NCBI GenBank assembly: GCA_900548315.1
Contig: URJU01000090.1
Span: forward strand, 1 to 8,704
Source of the DNA: an uncultured Coprococcus sp.
GTDB lineage: Bacteria > Bacillota > Clostridia > Lachnospirales > Lachnospiraceae
Length of the DNA stretch: 8,704 nucleotides
Direction: 5' to 3'
Position numbers and translations under genes: made by a program. This document shows positions 1-5,921 of the stretch, one piece after another. Positions within the stretch are counted from its first letter, which is position 1, and every line of letters begins with the position of its first letter. The notes under the pieces are model-generated. The model saw nothing but the letters and a program-made list of their open reading frames with translations. It searched no databases and was not told the DNA's origin.

Positions 1-20
1 CTTTTAATATTCCGCTTTAC

Positions 21-938
21 TCAGTTCTCTTCTGTCTCTTCTTCAGTTTTTGAGCTGAGTTTAAATGATCTTTTCATTTTTATTCCCTTATTCTCCCATA
101 TCTGGAATCTGGAAAAACTCAATATAAAACCATATTCTGTATGATAACCATAGTTCTCCATGGCAAAACCCGGGAATTTTTCCCGCAGTGCATCGATAAG
201 CTCCGCCATATCGTCTATCATGTAGCCCCTGTCAGCTACATATTCATATGCAAATTCGTCTATGCTTTTTCTATCATCTACGATCCTTAAATATGTATCT
301 CCGTGGTCTCCATTTGTAACCTCCACGCCTGTCACGTTTTTCTTCACAAATGTTGACAAATGTGTGTATCCATAATTTCTCACATCAAAATCCGGATATT
401 TCCTGATAAGGCTTTTATATACCTGTTCCATATCGGCATTCGCACCCATACCATTATAATAGGAAGAAACTGCATATATATGTCCTGCAATCTTATCTTT
501 CGATGGTATGTCAGCTGTGCACTCTCCACCATTCAATATCTCAAGATAAATATATCTGTCAGTCTTCTCAATCAGGGCGCGATCAGCTTTACACGACCCT
601 ATCACCACTGCATCAACTTCCATCAGCCTGAGTTTTTCAAGAAGTGTCACAACCGCATAGTCATCTGTCACTATATACATCTTGAGCGCATTTCCCATGC
701 AGGCATCAGCCATCACTTCAACTGCCATATCCAGAAGTGGAATACTTTTCCTCTCGTCTCCACACCTGACGCTCTGTATCCTATACCTGCAGGCAGTTTT
801 CTCATAAGCCTCCCCGATATCCGCACCAGCAAACATCTTGCTCACAACAATCTCATCGTTTTTCCGAATTTCTTCATATATATATGGTATATCCTCCGCA
901 GTCACGCTGCTGCAGTCGATATATAAAGCAGATCTCAT
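21..938 (-). CDS. NYN-domain protein with two C-terminal OST-HTH (LOTUS) domains, predicted RNA-binding/RNase-like
   Basis: A 305-residue cytoplasmic protein. Residues 1-135 fit a NYN (PIN-like, LabA/DUF88) fold: a first strand with YIDCSS (D8), a middle helix LLDMAVEVMAD (D70), the strand-turn YIVTDDYAVV (D92, D93) and the closing KADRALIEKTDRYIYLE. Two OST-HTH/LOTUS domains follow, at about 146-221 (YPDFDVRNYGYTHLSTFVKK) and 226-293 (FPGFAMENYGYHTEYGF). The tail is acidic. NYN proteins are known or predicted RNases, and OST-HTH domains bind RNA, so an RNA-processing or RNA-silencing role is inferred. The start at 938 has a strong AGGGAGGAAT site; an in-frame ATG at 998 has none and would run through that site. 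Two usual active-site positions are altered: DCSS replaces DxxN, and TDDYAV replaces SGDSDF. Activity is therefore uncertain. It lies 89 bases after the methyltransferase gene on the same strand, probably in one operon. Confidence 0.86.
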   Translation of the reverse strand: MRSALYIDCSSVTAEDIPYIYEEIRKNDEIVVSKMFAGADIGEAYEKTACRYRIQSVRCGDERKSIPLLDMAVEVMADACMGNALKMYIVTDDYAVVTLLEKLRLMEVDAVVIGSCKADRALIEKTDRYIYLEILNGGECTADIPSKDKIAGHIYAVSSYYNGMGANADMEQVYKSLIRKYPDFDVRNYGYTHLSTFVKKNVTGVEVTNGDHGDTYLRIVDDRKSIDEFAYEYVADRGYMIDDMAELIDALREKFPGFAMENYGYHTEYGFILSFSRFQIWENKGIKMKRSFKLSSKTEEETEEN

Positions 939-940
939 AT

Positions 941-950
941 ATTCCTCCCT
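941..950 (-). promoter_or_regulatory. Ribosome binding site that fixes the start of the NYN gene
   Basis: On the minus strand the bases read AGGGAGGAAT, placed two bases before the ATG at 938. The GGAGG core sits about 5 bases from the start codon. This favours 938 over the in-frame upstream ATG at 998. Confidence 0.7.
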
Positions 951-997
951 AAAATTAAGCATAAGCCCCGGCACATCCACTATAATTAACAGATACA

Positions 998-1010
998 TGT
1001 AAATTTTACA
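998..1010. repeat. Small perfect palindrome TGTAAATTTTACA between the two minus-strand genes
   Basis: TGTAAA and TTTACA flank a single central base in the 89-base gap between the methyltransferase stop and the NYN start. It could be an operator for an internal promoter, but I found no well-spaced -35/-10 pair next to it. In AT-rich DNA a palindrome of this size can arise by chance. Confidence 0.25.
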
Positions 1011-1027
1011 ATGAACCTATAGTTTTA

Positions 1028-2185
1028 TCACACTCTGTCATCTTCCTTCAGCATGTCCATCAGCGTCTGTCTCACTCCAAATTCGCGGCAGAGATCTTCA
1101 GCATCTGCCACAGCCCTGTTCCGCTTATCCTGGGACACATTTTTCTTCACCGCCCTTATGAGCAGATTCTTAGGCGAGTGTGCTATATCTATAAACTCCA
1201 TTATATCTGTCTTGTATCCGCACGCCTCCAGCATCAGACCTCGTATTGAATCTGTTGCCAGCGCAGCAATTCTCTCTTTTATGATTCCATATTTTGTAAG
1301 CGCCGCCAGTTTCTCCGTGTGCATCTGCTTGTTAAGCTCATGCTGACAGCACGGCACCGACAATATATACTGTGCACCCCAGCATATCGCATTGTATAGT
1401 GCATAATCAGTTGCAACATCACATGCATGGAGAGTCATGACCATATCCACTGCCATGTCGGATTTGTATCCATGTATATCCCCAAGTTCAAATTTCAATC
1501 CCGTATATCCAAATTTCTCAGCAAGATCATTGCAGTCTTTTATCACCTGTTCTTTCAGATCCAAACCAGTTATGTGGACATCCAGACCTTTGATCTCATG
1601 CAGATAATAATACACGATAAATGTAAGATACGATTTGCCGCACCCAAAGTCTACTATATTAATAGAAGATTTATTGTAGGTTTTCATCACATCATCCACG
1701 ATCTCAGCAAATCTATTGATCTGTTTGAATTTGTCATACATCGAATGAACCACCTTGCCATCCTTTGTAAATATTCCAAGGTGTACAAACACCGGGATAT
1801 CCATTCCTTCTTCAAGTATATATTTCTTCTTGCGGTTATTTCCCGATATCTTTATTGTCTTTGTTTCCGTCTTTCTTTTATTTACCGACATCTTACCTTT
1901 TTTCGACACCTTTATATCCCACTCTTCACCAGCCGAAAATACATTTATCTGTCTGTATAACTCCACTCCAAGATGCATCAGCGAATCAACCAGATCATTT
2001 TCCCCTGAATTCTCATGGAACACCTGCTTGTCTGTATACCGCTCTATCTGATAGCACCGCTGTCCCTTGATAATCTTACGTTCCAAAACAACTTTCCTAT
2101 ACTCACCGCGTCCTCCGCTAAAAACTATCTTATACGGCGCCAGCTCATTTATTTGTTTTATAACTTCTTTTGTCTCGTCATTCAT
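1028..2185 (-). CDS. Class I SAM-dependent methyltransferase, METTL25/RRNAD1-like (Methyltransf_32 type)
   Basis: A 385-residue protein. The N-terminal 170 residues are a family-specific domain that includes a basic linker near 96-121. The Rossmann methyltransferase domain follows: motif I VDFGCGKSYL at about 178-187, GLDLK at 207-211, the acidic strand FELGD at 232-236, VVTLHACD-like MTLHACD at 250-256, and the PCCQHEL signature at 278-284. FIDIAHSPKNLLIRA closes the fold near 331-345. FGCGKSYLT, LHACDVATDYAL and PCCQHEL together mark the METTL25/RRNAD1-like family; the bacterial substrate is unknown to me, and RNA is only a guess. Start choice: ATG 2185 has GGTGG 5 bases upstream; GTG 2197 is an in-frame alternative with a weak site. 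A 16-bp tandem duplication just upstream breaks a possible longer N-terminus from ATG 2258. The NYN gene follows downstream. Confidence 0.85.
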   Translation of the reverse strand: MNDETKEVIKQINELAPYKIVFSGGRGEYRKVVLERKIIKGQRCYQIERYTDKQVFHENSGENDLVDSLMHLGVELYRQINVFSAGEEWDIKVSKKGKMSVNKRKTETKTIKISGNNRKKKYILEEGMDIPVFVHLGIFTKDGKVVHSMYDKFKQINRFAEIVDDVMKTYNKSSINIVDFGCGKSYLTFIVYYYLHEIKGLDVHITGLDLKEQVIKDCNDLAEKFGYTGLKFELGDIHGYKSDMAVDMVMTLHACDVATDYALYNAICWGAQYILSVPCCQHELNKQMHTEKLAALTKYGIIKERIAALATDSIRGLMLEACGYKTDIMEFIDIAHSPKNLLIRAVKKNVSQDKRNRAVADAEDLCREFGVRQTLMDMLKEDDRV

Positions 2186-2214
2186 CTTTTCCACCACTTT
2201 ATCTGTCTCTTCAC

Positions 2215-2246
2215 TTTCTTCAGTCGTTCTTTTCTTCAGTTGCTCT
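2215..2246. repeat. Imperfect 16-bp tandem duplication in the leader of the minus-strand methyltransferase
   Basis: Copy 1 is TTTCTTCAGTCGTTCT (2215-2230) and copy 2 is TTTCTTCAGTTGCTCT (2231-2246), identical at 14 of 16 positions; a third partial copy starts TTTCT. Sixteen is not a multiple of three. With one copy removed, the minus strand would read without interruption from ATG 2258 into the methyltransferase gene; with both copies that frame stops at 2220-2222. Confidence 0.75.
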
Positions 2247-2335
2247 TTTCTCGATCATAATATCCGCTGCCACTCGAAATCTATTCATAGCCGAGTATAT
2301 CATGCCGCATCATACTGTAGAAGGGCAAAAGCACC

Positions 2336-2364
2336 TTGACGCTATTCTAATATATCAGTATAAT
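2336..2364 (+). promoter_or_regulatory. Strong sigma-A type promoter for the plus-strand methyltransferase
   Basis: TTGACG (2336-2341) and TATAAT (2359-2364) are separated by exactly 17 bases. Transcription would begin near 2371, leaving a leader of about 130 bases before the ATG at 2500. Confidence 0.7.
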
Positions 2365-2385
2365 CTATAAGATACATTTTTTGAA
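2357..2385 (-). promoter_or_regulatory. Candidate promoter for the minus-strand methyltransferase-NYN operon
   Basis: On the minus strand TTCAAA (2380-2385) and TATACT (2357-2362) are 17 bases apart. The -10 overlaps the TATAAT of the opposing plus promoter, so the two directions probably compete for polymerase. The leader would be about 165 bases. Confidence 0.45.
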
Positions 2386-2409
2386 GTTATTTTGCCAATT
2401 ATGTAAAAT
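2381..2409 (+). promoter_or_regulatory. Second candidate plus-strand promoter
   Basis: TTGAAG (2381-2386) and TAAAAT (2404-2409) are 17 bases apart, with TG directly before the -10. Start would be near 2416. It may act with or instead of the promoter at 2336-2364. Confidence 0.45.
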
Positions 2410-2423
2410 GGCATTTGCGTCAA

Positions 2424-2470
2424 ATACTTTTATCGAATACTTTAATCAATGCTTTTGCAGATACTTTAAT
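2424..2470 (+). repeat. Three direct repeats ATACTTTTAT / ATACTTTAAT / ATACTTTAAT
   Basis: Copies are at 2424-2433, 2437-2446 and 2461-2470, with start-to-start distances of 13 and 24 bases. They fall in the predicted leader, downstream of both plus promoters. They could be binding sites for a regulator or simply AT-rich repetition. Confidence 0.5.
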
Positions 2471-2499
2471 TGAAACATAGTATAGAAAGGATTACACAT

Positions 2500-3363
2500 A
2501 TGTGGATAGCTGATGGATGGAAGGATTACGAAGTTATAGACTGCTCGGACGGAGAAAAGCTGGAGCGCTGGGGCAAATATACCCTGCTCAGGCCAGATCC
2601 GCAGGTTCTGTGGAGCACTCCTAAGAAAAATCCGTCATGGAATAAACTCAACGGTCACTATCACAGAAGCAACAAGGGTGGCGGAGAATGGGAATTCTTC
2701 AGTCTGCCAAAGCAGTGGACCATAAATTACAAAGAGCTCACATTCAATCTGAAGCCGTTCAGTTTCAAGCACACCGGTCTCTTCCCTGAGCAGGCGGCAA
2801 ACTGGGACTGGTTCAGCGAATTGATAAAGAATTCTCCAAAGAAAGACATTAAGGTCCTCAACCTGTTCGCCTATACCGGCGGAGCAACATGTGCAGCCTC
2901 AAAGGCCGGCGCCGCAGTCACCCATGTCGATGCCTCAAAGGGCATGGTAACCTGGGCAAAGGAGAACGCCGCATCATCAGGGCTCTCAGATGCACCTATC
3001 AGATGGATAGTAGACGACTGTGTGAAGTTTGTAGAGAGAGAGATTCGCCGAGGCAACAAATACGATGCGATCATCATGGATCCTCCTTCATATGGCAGAG
3101 GGCCAAAGGGTGAGATATGGAAGATCGAGGAGAAGATTCACCCATTCATAAAGCTCTGTAGCCAGCTGCTCTGCGACAAACCGCTTTTCTTCCTTGTGAA
3201 TTCATATACAACAGGTCTTGCACCTGCTGTACTGACATATATGATATCCACAGAGGTTAAGAGCAAATTCGGCGGACATGTGATCTCCGATGAGATCGGA
3301 CTTCCCGTGACCGAGACTGGTTTTGTTCTTCCTTGCGGTGCCGCGGGTAGATGGCAGAAGTAG
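2500..3363 (+). CDS. Class I SAM-dependent methyltransferase, RlmI/RlmK-like (Methyltrans_SAM, COG1092 type)
   Basis: A 287-residue protein. The first 90 residues are a family-specific region (WKDYEVIDCSDGEKLERWG at about 7-25, with many Trp and Tyr). The Rossmann domain has motif I VLNLFAYTGG at 119-128, HVDASKG at 142-148, an acidic VDD at 171-173, and catalytic motif IV MDPPSYGRGPKGE at 193-205. NLFAYTGG and DPPSYGRG are typical of the RlmI/RlmK group, which makes m5C or m7G in 23S rRNA. No PUA domain is evident at the N-terminus, so the exact target is not settled. ATG 2500 is chosen because AGAAAGGA (2484-2491) lies 8 bases upstream; a TTG at 2470 in the same frame has no ribosome binding site. 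It is transcribed away from the METTL25-like methyltransferase and towards the YbaK gene. Confidence 0.88.
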   Translation: MWIADGWKDYEVIDCSDGEKLERWGKYTLLRPDPQVLWSTPKKNPSWNKLNGHYHRSNKGGGEWEFFSLPKQWTINYKELTFNLKPFSFKHTGLFPEQAANWDWFSELIKNSPKKDIKVLNLFAYTGGATCAASKAGAAVTHVDASKGMVTWAKENAASSGLSDAPIRWIVDDCVKFVEREIRRGNKYDAIIMDPPSYGRGPKGEIWKIEEKIHPFIKLCSQLLCDKPLFFLVNSYTTGLAPAVLTYMISTEVKSKFGGHVISDEIGLPVTETGFVLPCGAAGRWQK

Positions 3364-3390
3364 CAGGAGTAGCAGACTATTAATATCCAA

Positions 3391-3414
3391 AAGGGTCTGA
3401 GCAGACTTGTTTTT
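3391..3414 (+). terminator. Weak intrinsic terminator after the plus-strand methyltransferase
   Basis: GTCT (3395-3398) pairs with AGAC (3403-3406) around a GAGC loop. Adjacent G-U pairs extend the stem a little, and TTGTTTTT follows. The stem is short, so it may serve only together with the large hairpin downstream. Confidence 0.35.
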
Positions 3415-3446
3415 AGATCATATGCTTAACACAATATGCAAAATGC

Positions 3447-3502
3447 AAACGCGGGTATACATGGCAACAGAAATATTTCTGTTATCATTCATACCCGCGT
3501 TT
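3447..3502. terminator. Large nested palindrome between convergent genes, probable bidirectional terminator
   Basis: An outer perfect 12-bp stem pairs AAACGCGGGTAT (3447-3458) with ATACCCGCGTTT (3491-3502). Inside it, ATG/CAT pair, and AACAGAAATATTTCTGTT (3466-3483) is a perfect 18-base palindrome, giving one almost fully paired 56-base structure. The 3' side of each strand is only moderately T-rich (GCGTTTATG and GCGTTTGCATTTT). It sits between the convergent methyltransferase and YbaK regions. Confidence 0.6.
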
Positions 3503-3544
3503 ATGTAGTTTCATTAATATGAGCAATTCAATCTGTGTCTCTTC

Positions 3545-3764
3545 TTATGCCCGCACTTTCGGCAAATTGGCATCATACTTGTTACAGTCAACACCATATG
3601 TATTATTCACCCATCTCACAAGATTGACTATGTTCACATCATTTATACGAACTCTTCTAGATGAAACTCTTATGCTGCAAACGCATATAATCAATCCCAT
3701 GTTCTATATGTCCTTCAAAATATTGCATTTTTCACAGGAGCACTCTAATCCTACATTTTTTATA
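3545..3764 (-). pseudogene. Possible decayed gene or small ORFs, unrecognised
   Basis: One minus-strand frame reads a Cys-rich stretch (LECSCEKCNILKDI), a TAG at 3704-3706, then a 51-codon ORF from ATG 3700 to TAA 3545-3547. The latter contains VNIVNLVRWVNNTYGVD and ends NLPKVRA, a composition that looks like real protein. Its ATG has GAAGGA 10 bases upstream. A second frame from ATG 3728 reads FEGHIEHGIDYMRLQHKSF before a TAG at 3657-3659, at about the point where the good-looking part of the first frame begins. A stop codon plus a frame change fits a disabled gene following the YbaK gene on the same strand. The alternative is a genuine 51-residue protein, or chance. I do not recognise a family. 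Confidence 0.3.
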
Positions 3765-4259
3765 CTATACCGTCACATCCGAATACTCTAGACGAATTAC
3801 CTTCTCAAGATCCTTCGGCGCTATCTCTATCTGATACCCAACCTTGCCCGCGCTCACATACATCTTATCAAGTTTCTGTGCACTTGCATCTATCGTGGTT
3901 CTGAAGAACTTCTTCATACCAATTGGTGAACAGCCGCCATGTATATATCCGGTAAGAGGAAGAAGATCCTTCGACTTTAACATATCTATCGACTTCTCCC
4001 CAACGGCTTTCGCTGCCTTCTTGAGATCAAGTTCTTCTTTCACCGGAATTACAAATACATAATTTGCCCCGGACTTTGCGACCGTCACAAGCGTCTTGTA
4101 CACATATGCTGGATCCTGTCCGAGTATGGCTGCAACTTTCTCGCCATTTGTCTCGCCCGTTTCAACATAGCAATAATGATTATATTTTATCTTCTTGCTG
4201 TCGAGTATACGCATGACGTTCGTCTTTTCCTCTGTCTTTGCACTCTTCTTATCCTTCAT
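3765..4259 (-). CDS. ybaK: YbaK/EbsC-family aminoacyl-tRNA deacylase (Cys-tRNA(Pro) deacylase type)
   Basis: A 164-residue protein, the usual length for the family. It has TNVMRILDSKKI at 13-24, the conserved lysine in YVYKTLVT (K55), GYIHGGCSPIGMKKFF at 104-119, and VSAGKVGYQIEIAP at 135-148. The YbaK lysine and the GGCSPIG loop form the editing site that removes cysteine wrongly attached to tRNA(Pro). The protein acts in trans in the cytoplasm during translation. The N-terminus before TNVMRIL is lysine-rich. The ATG at 4259 has AGGAG 13 bases upstream, which is a long spacing; no better in-frame start was seen. It lies 106 bases after citrate synthase on the same strand. That gap has no clear terminator, so the two may share a transcript. 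Confidence 0.93.
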   Translation of the reverse strand: MKDKKSAKTEEKTNVMRILDSKKIKYNHYCYVETGETNGEKVAAILGQDPAYVYKTLVTVAKSGANYVFVIPVKEELDLKKAAKAVGEKSIDMLKSKDLLPLTGYIHGGCSPIGMKKFFRTTIDASAQKLDKMYVSAGKVGYQIEIAPKDLEKVIRLEYSDVTV

Positions 4260-4301
4260 GATATATTGCCATCTCCTTGTATATCCGCCGATTGTAGTTT
4301 A

Positions 4302-4325
4302 GAGCCACTTTATCTTATGCGGCTC
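4302..4325. other. Short hairpin in the citrate synthase-YbaK gap
   Basis: On the minus strand GAGCCGC pairs with GTGGCTC (one G-U pair) around a 10-base AT-rich loop. No T-run follows, so it is more likely an RNA processing or stability element, or chance, than a terminator. Confidence 0.25.
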
Positions 4326-4365
4326 ATAATCTTTTGTATCACGCGTGTTTGGCCTTTAACATACC

Positions 4366-5724
4366 TTATCTATCTTCCATCGGCAGATATTCTCTGTGTG
4401 TTCCCACGTATTTATATGCAGGTCTGATGATCTTGCCCGCATTCACAAGCTCCTCTATTCTGTGGGCTGACCATCCAGCTATACGCGCAATTGCAAATAT
4501 AGGTGTGAACAGCTCGATAGGTATTCCAAGCATACTGTACACAAATCCACTATAAAAATCTACATTGGCAGATATAGGTTTGCCGCTTCGCCTTCTGGCA
4601 GCCAGCAGTCTTCCTGATATCTGTTCAACTGATCTGTACAGCTCAAATTCCTTTGTTCTTCCCTTTTCCTTTGCAAGTCTCTCGGCATATCCCTTGAGTA
4701 TTCTGGCACGTGGATCAGAGTTCGTATACACCGCATGTCCCATTCCATAGATAAGTCCGGAATGATCGAATCCCTTCTTGTCGAGAAGTCCTGTGAGGTA
4801 CTCTTCAAGCTCAGCTTCATCTTCCCAGTTCTTCACATGTGTCTTGAGGTCATCAAACATCTGCTGTACCTTGAGGTTAGCACCGCCGTGCTTTGGGCCC
4901 TTTAAAGATCCAAGCGAGCTGGCAACAGCCGAATATGTGTCTGTACCCGTGGATGATACAACGTGTGTCGTAAATGTCGAGTTATTTCCACCACCGTGCT
5001 CCGCGTGTATAACAAGACATATATCAAGAACCTGAGCCTCAAGCTCAGTATACTTCTTGTCTGTTCTTATAAGTCTGAGAAAGTTTTCCGCAGTAGAAAG
5101 CCCCGGCTTTGGATTGTGTATTACAAGACTCATATCATGGAAATAGTGCTTATAGCCCTGATAACCGTATGCAGCTATGATTGGGAACTGCGCTATAAGT
5201 TCCATGCACTGGCGAAGTACATTCTCTATCTTTATGTCGTCCGGATTGTCATCGTATGAGTACAACGTAAGTACACATCGCTGAAGAACATTCATCATGT
5301 TCTTACTAGGCGCCTTGAGTATCACATCTCTTGTAAACTTTCTAGGAAGCTCTCTATAGCATTCCATCAGCTCTACAAATCTTTTAAACTGCTGTTCATT
5401 TGGCAGTTTACCGAATAAAAGTAGGTAAATAGTCTCCTCAAATCCGAACTTGCTGCCATGAAAGCCTCTTTCAAGGTCTTCCACATTGTACCCCTGATAA
5501 TACAGGCGTCCGTCAGTTGGTACTCTCTCACCATCCACAACATCATAGCCTATGACATCTGATATCTCCGTCAAACCTGTAAGGACTCCCTTTCCTGTAG
5601 AATCTCTGAGTCCTCTCTTTACGTCATAGTTGACATAGAGGTTCTGGTCTATCTTGCCGGATTCATTGCAATAACCCGCAAGCTCACCAAGTATTCTGTT
5701 ATATTCCTCGCTATTCTTCTCCAA
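4366..5724 (-). CDS. gltA: Citrate synthase (citrate/2-methylcitrate synthase family)
   Basis: A 452-residue protein covering the full citrate synthase fold. It condenses oxaloacetate with acetyl-CoA to citrate in the cytoplasm. Visible elements: substrate-binding HAEHGGGNNSTF (240-251), catalytic histidine in GPKHGGAN (H279), catalytic histidine in GMGHAVYTNSDPRAR (H330, R339), and catalytic aspartate in NVDFYSGFVY (D389). An N-terminal segment of about 50 residues (YVNYDVKRGLRDSTGKGVLTG) is typical of Lachnospiraceae enzymes. The start is TTG 5724, preceded at 9 bases by AAGGGAG (5734-5740). An ATG at 5731 is out of frame, only 3 bases from that site, and encodes MRFGEE then stop. A TATAAA (5756-5761) upstream may be the -10, but its -35 is poor. 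No aconitase or isocitrate dehydrogenase gene lies nearby, so a biosynthetic role towards glutamate is inferred. Confidence 0.96.
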   Translation of the reverse strand: MEKNSEEYNRILGELAGYCNESGKIDQNLYVNYDVKRGLRDSTGKGVLTGLTEISDVIGYDVVDGERVPTDGRLYYQGYNVEDLERGFHGSKFGFEETIYLLLFGKLPNEQQFKRFVELMECYRELPRKFTRDVILKAPSKNMMNVLQRCVLTLYSYDDNPDDIKIENVLRQCMELIAQFPIIAAYGYQGYKHYFHDMSLVIHNPKPGLSTAENFLRLIRTDKKYTELEAQVLDICLVIHAEHGGGNNSTFTTHVVSSTGTDTYSAVASSLGSLKGPKHGGANLKVQQMFDDLKTHVKNWEDEAELEEYLTGLLDKKGFDHSGLIYGMGHAVYTNSDPRARILKGYAERLAKEKGRTKEFELYRSVEQISGRLLAARRRSGKPISANVDFYSGFVYSMLGIPIELFTPIFAIARIAGWSAHRIEELVNAGKIIRPAYKYVGTHREYLPMEDR

Positions 5725-5733
5725 ACCTCATGT

Positions 5734-5740
5734 CTCCCTT
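5734..5740 (-). promoter_or_regulatory. Ribosome binding site supporting a TTG start for citrate synthase
   Basis: AAGGGAG on the minus strand lies 9 bases before TTG 5724. The ATG at 5731 lies only 3 bases from it and opens a 6-codon frame that ends inside the citrate synthase start region (TAG 5711-5713). Confidence 0.6.
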
Positions 5741-5813
5741 CTTATTCTATATACTTTTATATACAAATTTGCTAACTTCACACAGTTTACCAAAAAAACT
5801 CCGTTTTCGCAAG

Positions 5814-5848
5814 AAAGACAGCAATAAAATTGATTTATTACTGTCTTT
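5814..5848 (-). terminator. Probable intrinsic terminator of the BMP-phosphoesterase operon
   Basis: AAAGACAG (5814-5821) pairs with CTGTCTTT (5841-5848); after one mismatch, AATAAA (5823-5828) pairs with TTTATT (5834-5839) around a 5-base loop. On the minus strand it is followed by CTTGCG and, about 15 bases later, a run of seven T. It sits 74 bases after the phosphoesterase stop and before the citrate synthase gene. The rest of 5725-5921 is AT-rich with no gene. Confidence 0.5.
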
Positions 5849-5921
5849 TCTGCAAAGATATTATTTTTTCTGATTCCACTAATTCTACTTTTTCCACTTT
5901 ATTTCCATACCTATACACGGC

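Larger units (their letters stand above)
2186..2499. other. Divergent intergenic control region between two methyltransferase genes
   Basis: These 314 bases contain no supported gene. They hold overlapping plus and minus promoters (2336-2409), a 16-bp tandem duplication on the minus-gene side (2215-2246), and three ATACTTT-type direct repeats plus the ribosome binding site on the plus-gene side. Also seen is TGCCA/TGGCA (2393-2397 and 2409-2413), an 11-base-spaced inverted repeat crossing the -10 of the second plus promoter. It could be an operator, but the arms are short. Confidence 0.6.
3364..3764. other. 401-base convergent intergenic region
   Basis: It contains the weak terminator (3391-3414), the nested palindrome (3447-3502), a direct AGCAGACT repeat (3371-3378 and 3400-3407), and a possible decayed minus-strand gene (3545-3764). 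No intact recognisable gene was found. The longest plus-strand frame, 3519-3791, runs into the end of the YbaK gene and resembles no family I know. Confidence 0.5.

Noticed and set aside
360..926. 188-codon plus-strand open frame
   Set aside because: It lies wholly antisense to the NYN/OST-HTH gene, has no ribosome binding site, and its His/Ile/Cys-rich composition is that of a shadow frame.
938..998. Upstream ATG at 998 as the start of the NYN gene
   Set aside because: It has no ribosome binding site, would add a hydrophobic MYLLIIVDVPGLML leader that includes the real AGGGAGGAAT site, and the NYN fold begins right at ATG 938.
1427..1960. 177-codon plus-strand open frame
   Set aside because: It is antisense to the conserved methyltransferase motifs and rich in Phe, Ile and His, as expected of a shadow frame.
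2455..2483. TTGCAG-17-TAGTAT as a promoter for the plus-strand methyltransferase
   Set aside because: Its start point would fall on the ribosome binding site at 2484-2491, leaving almost no leader; better promoters lie upstream.
2470..2499. TTG at 2470 as the start of the plus-strand methyltransferase
   Set aside because: ATG 2500 has a good AGAAAGGA site and begins the conserved region; the 10 extra codons would translate through that site.
3519..3791. 90-codon plus-strand open frame in the convergent gap
   Set aside because: No ribosome binding site, no protein-like motif, and it overlaps the 3' end of the YbaK gene; the minus strand there looks more protein-like.
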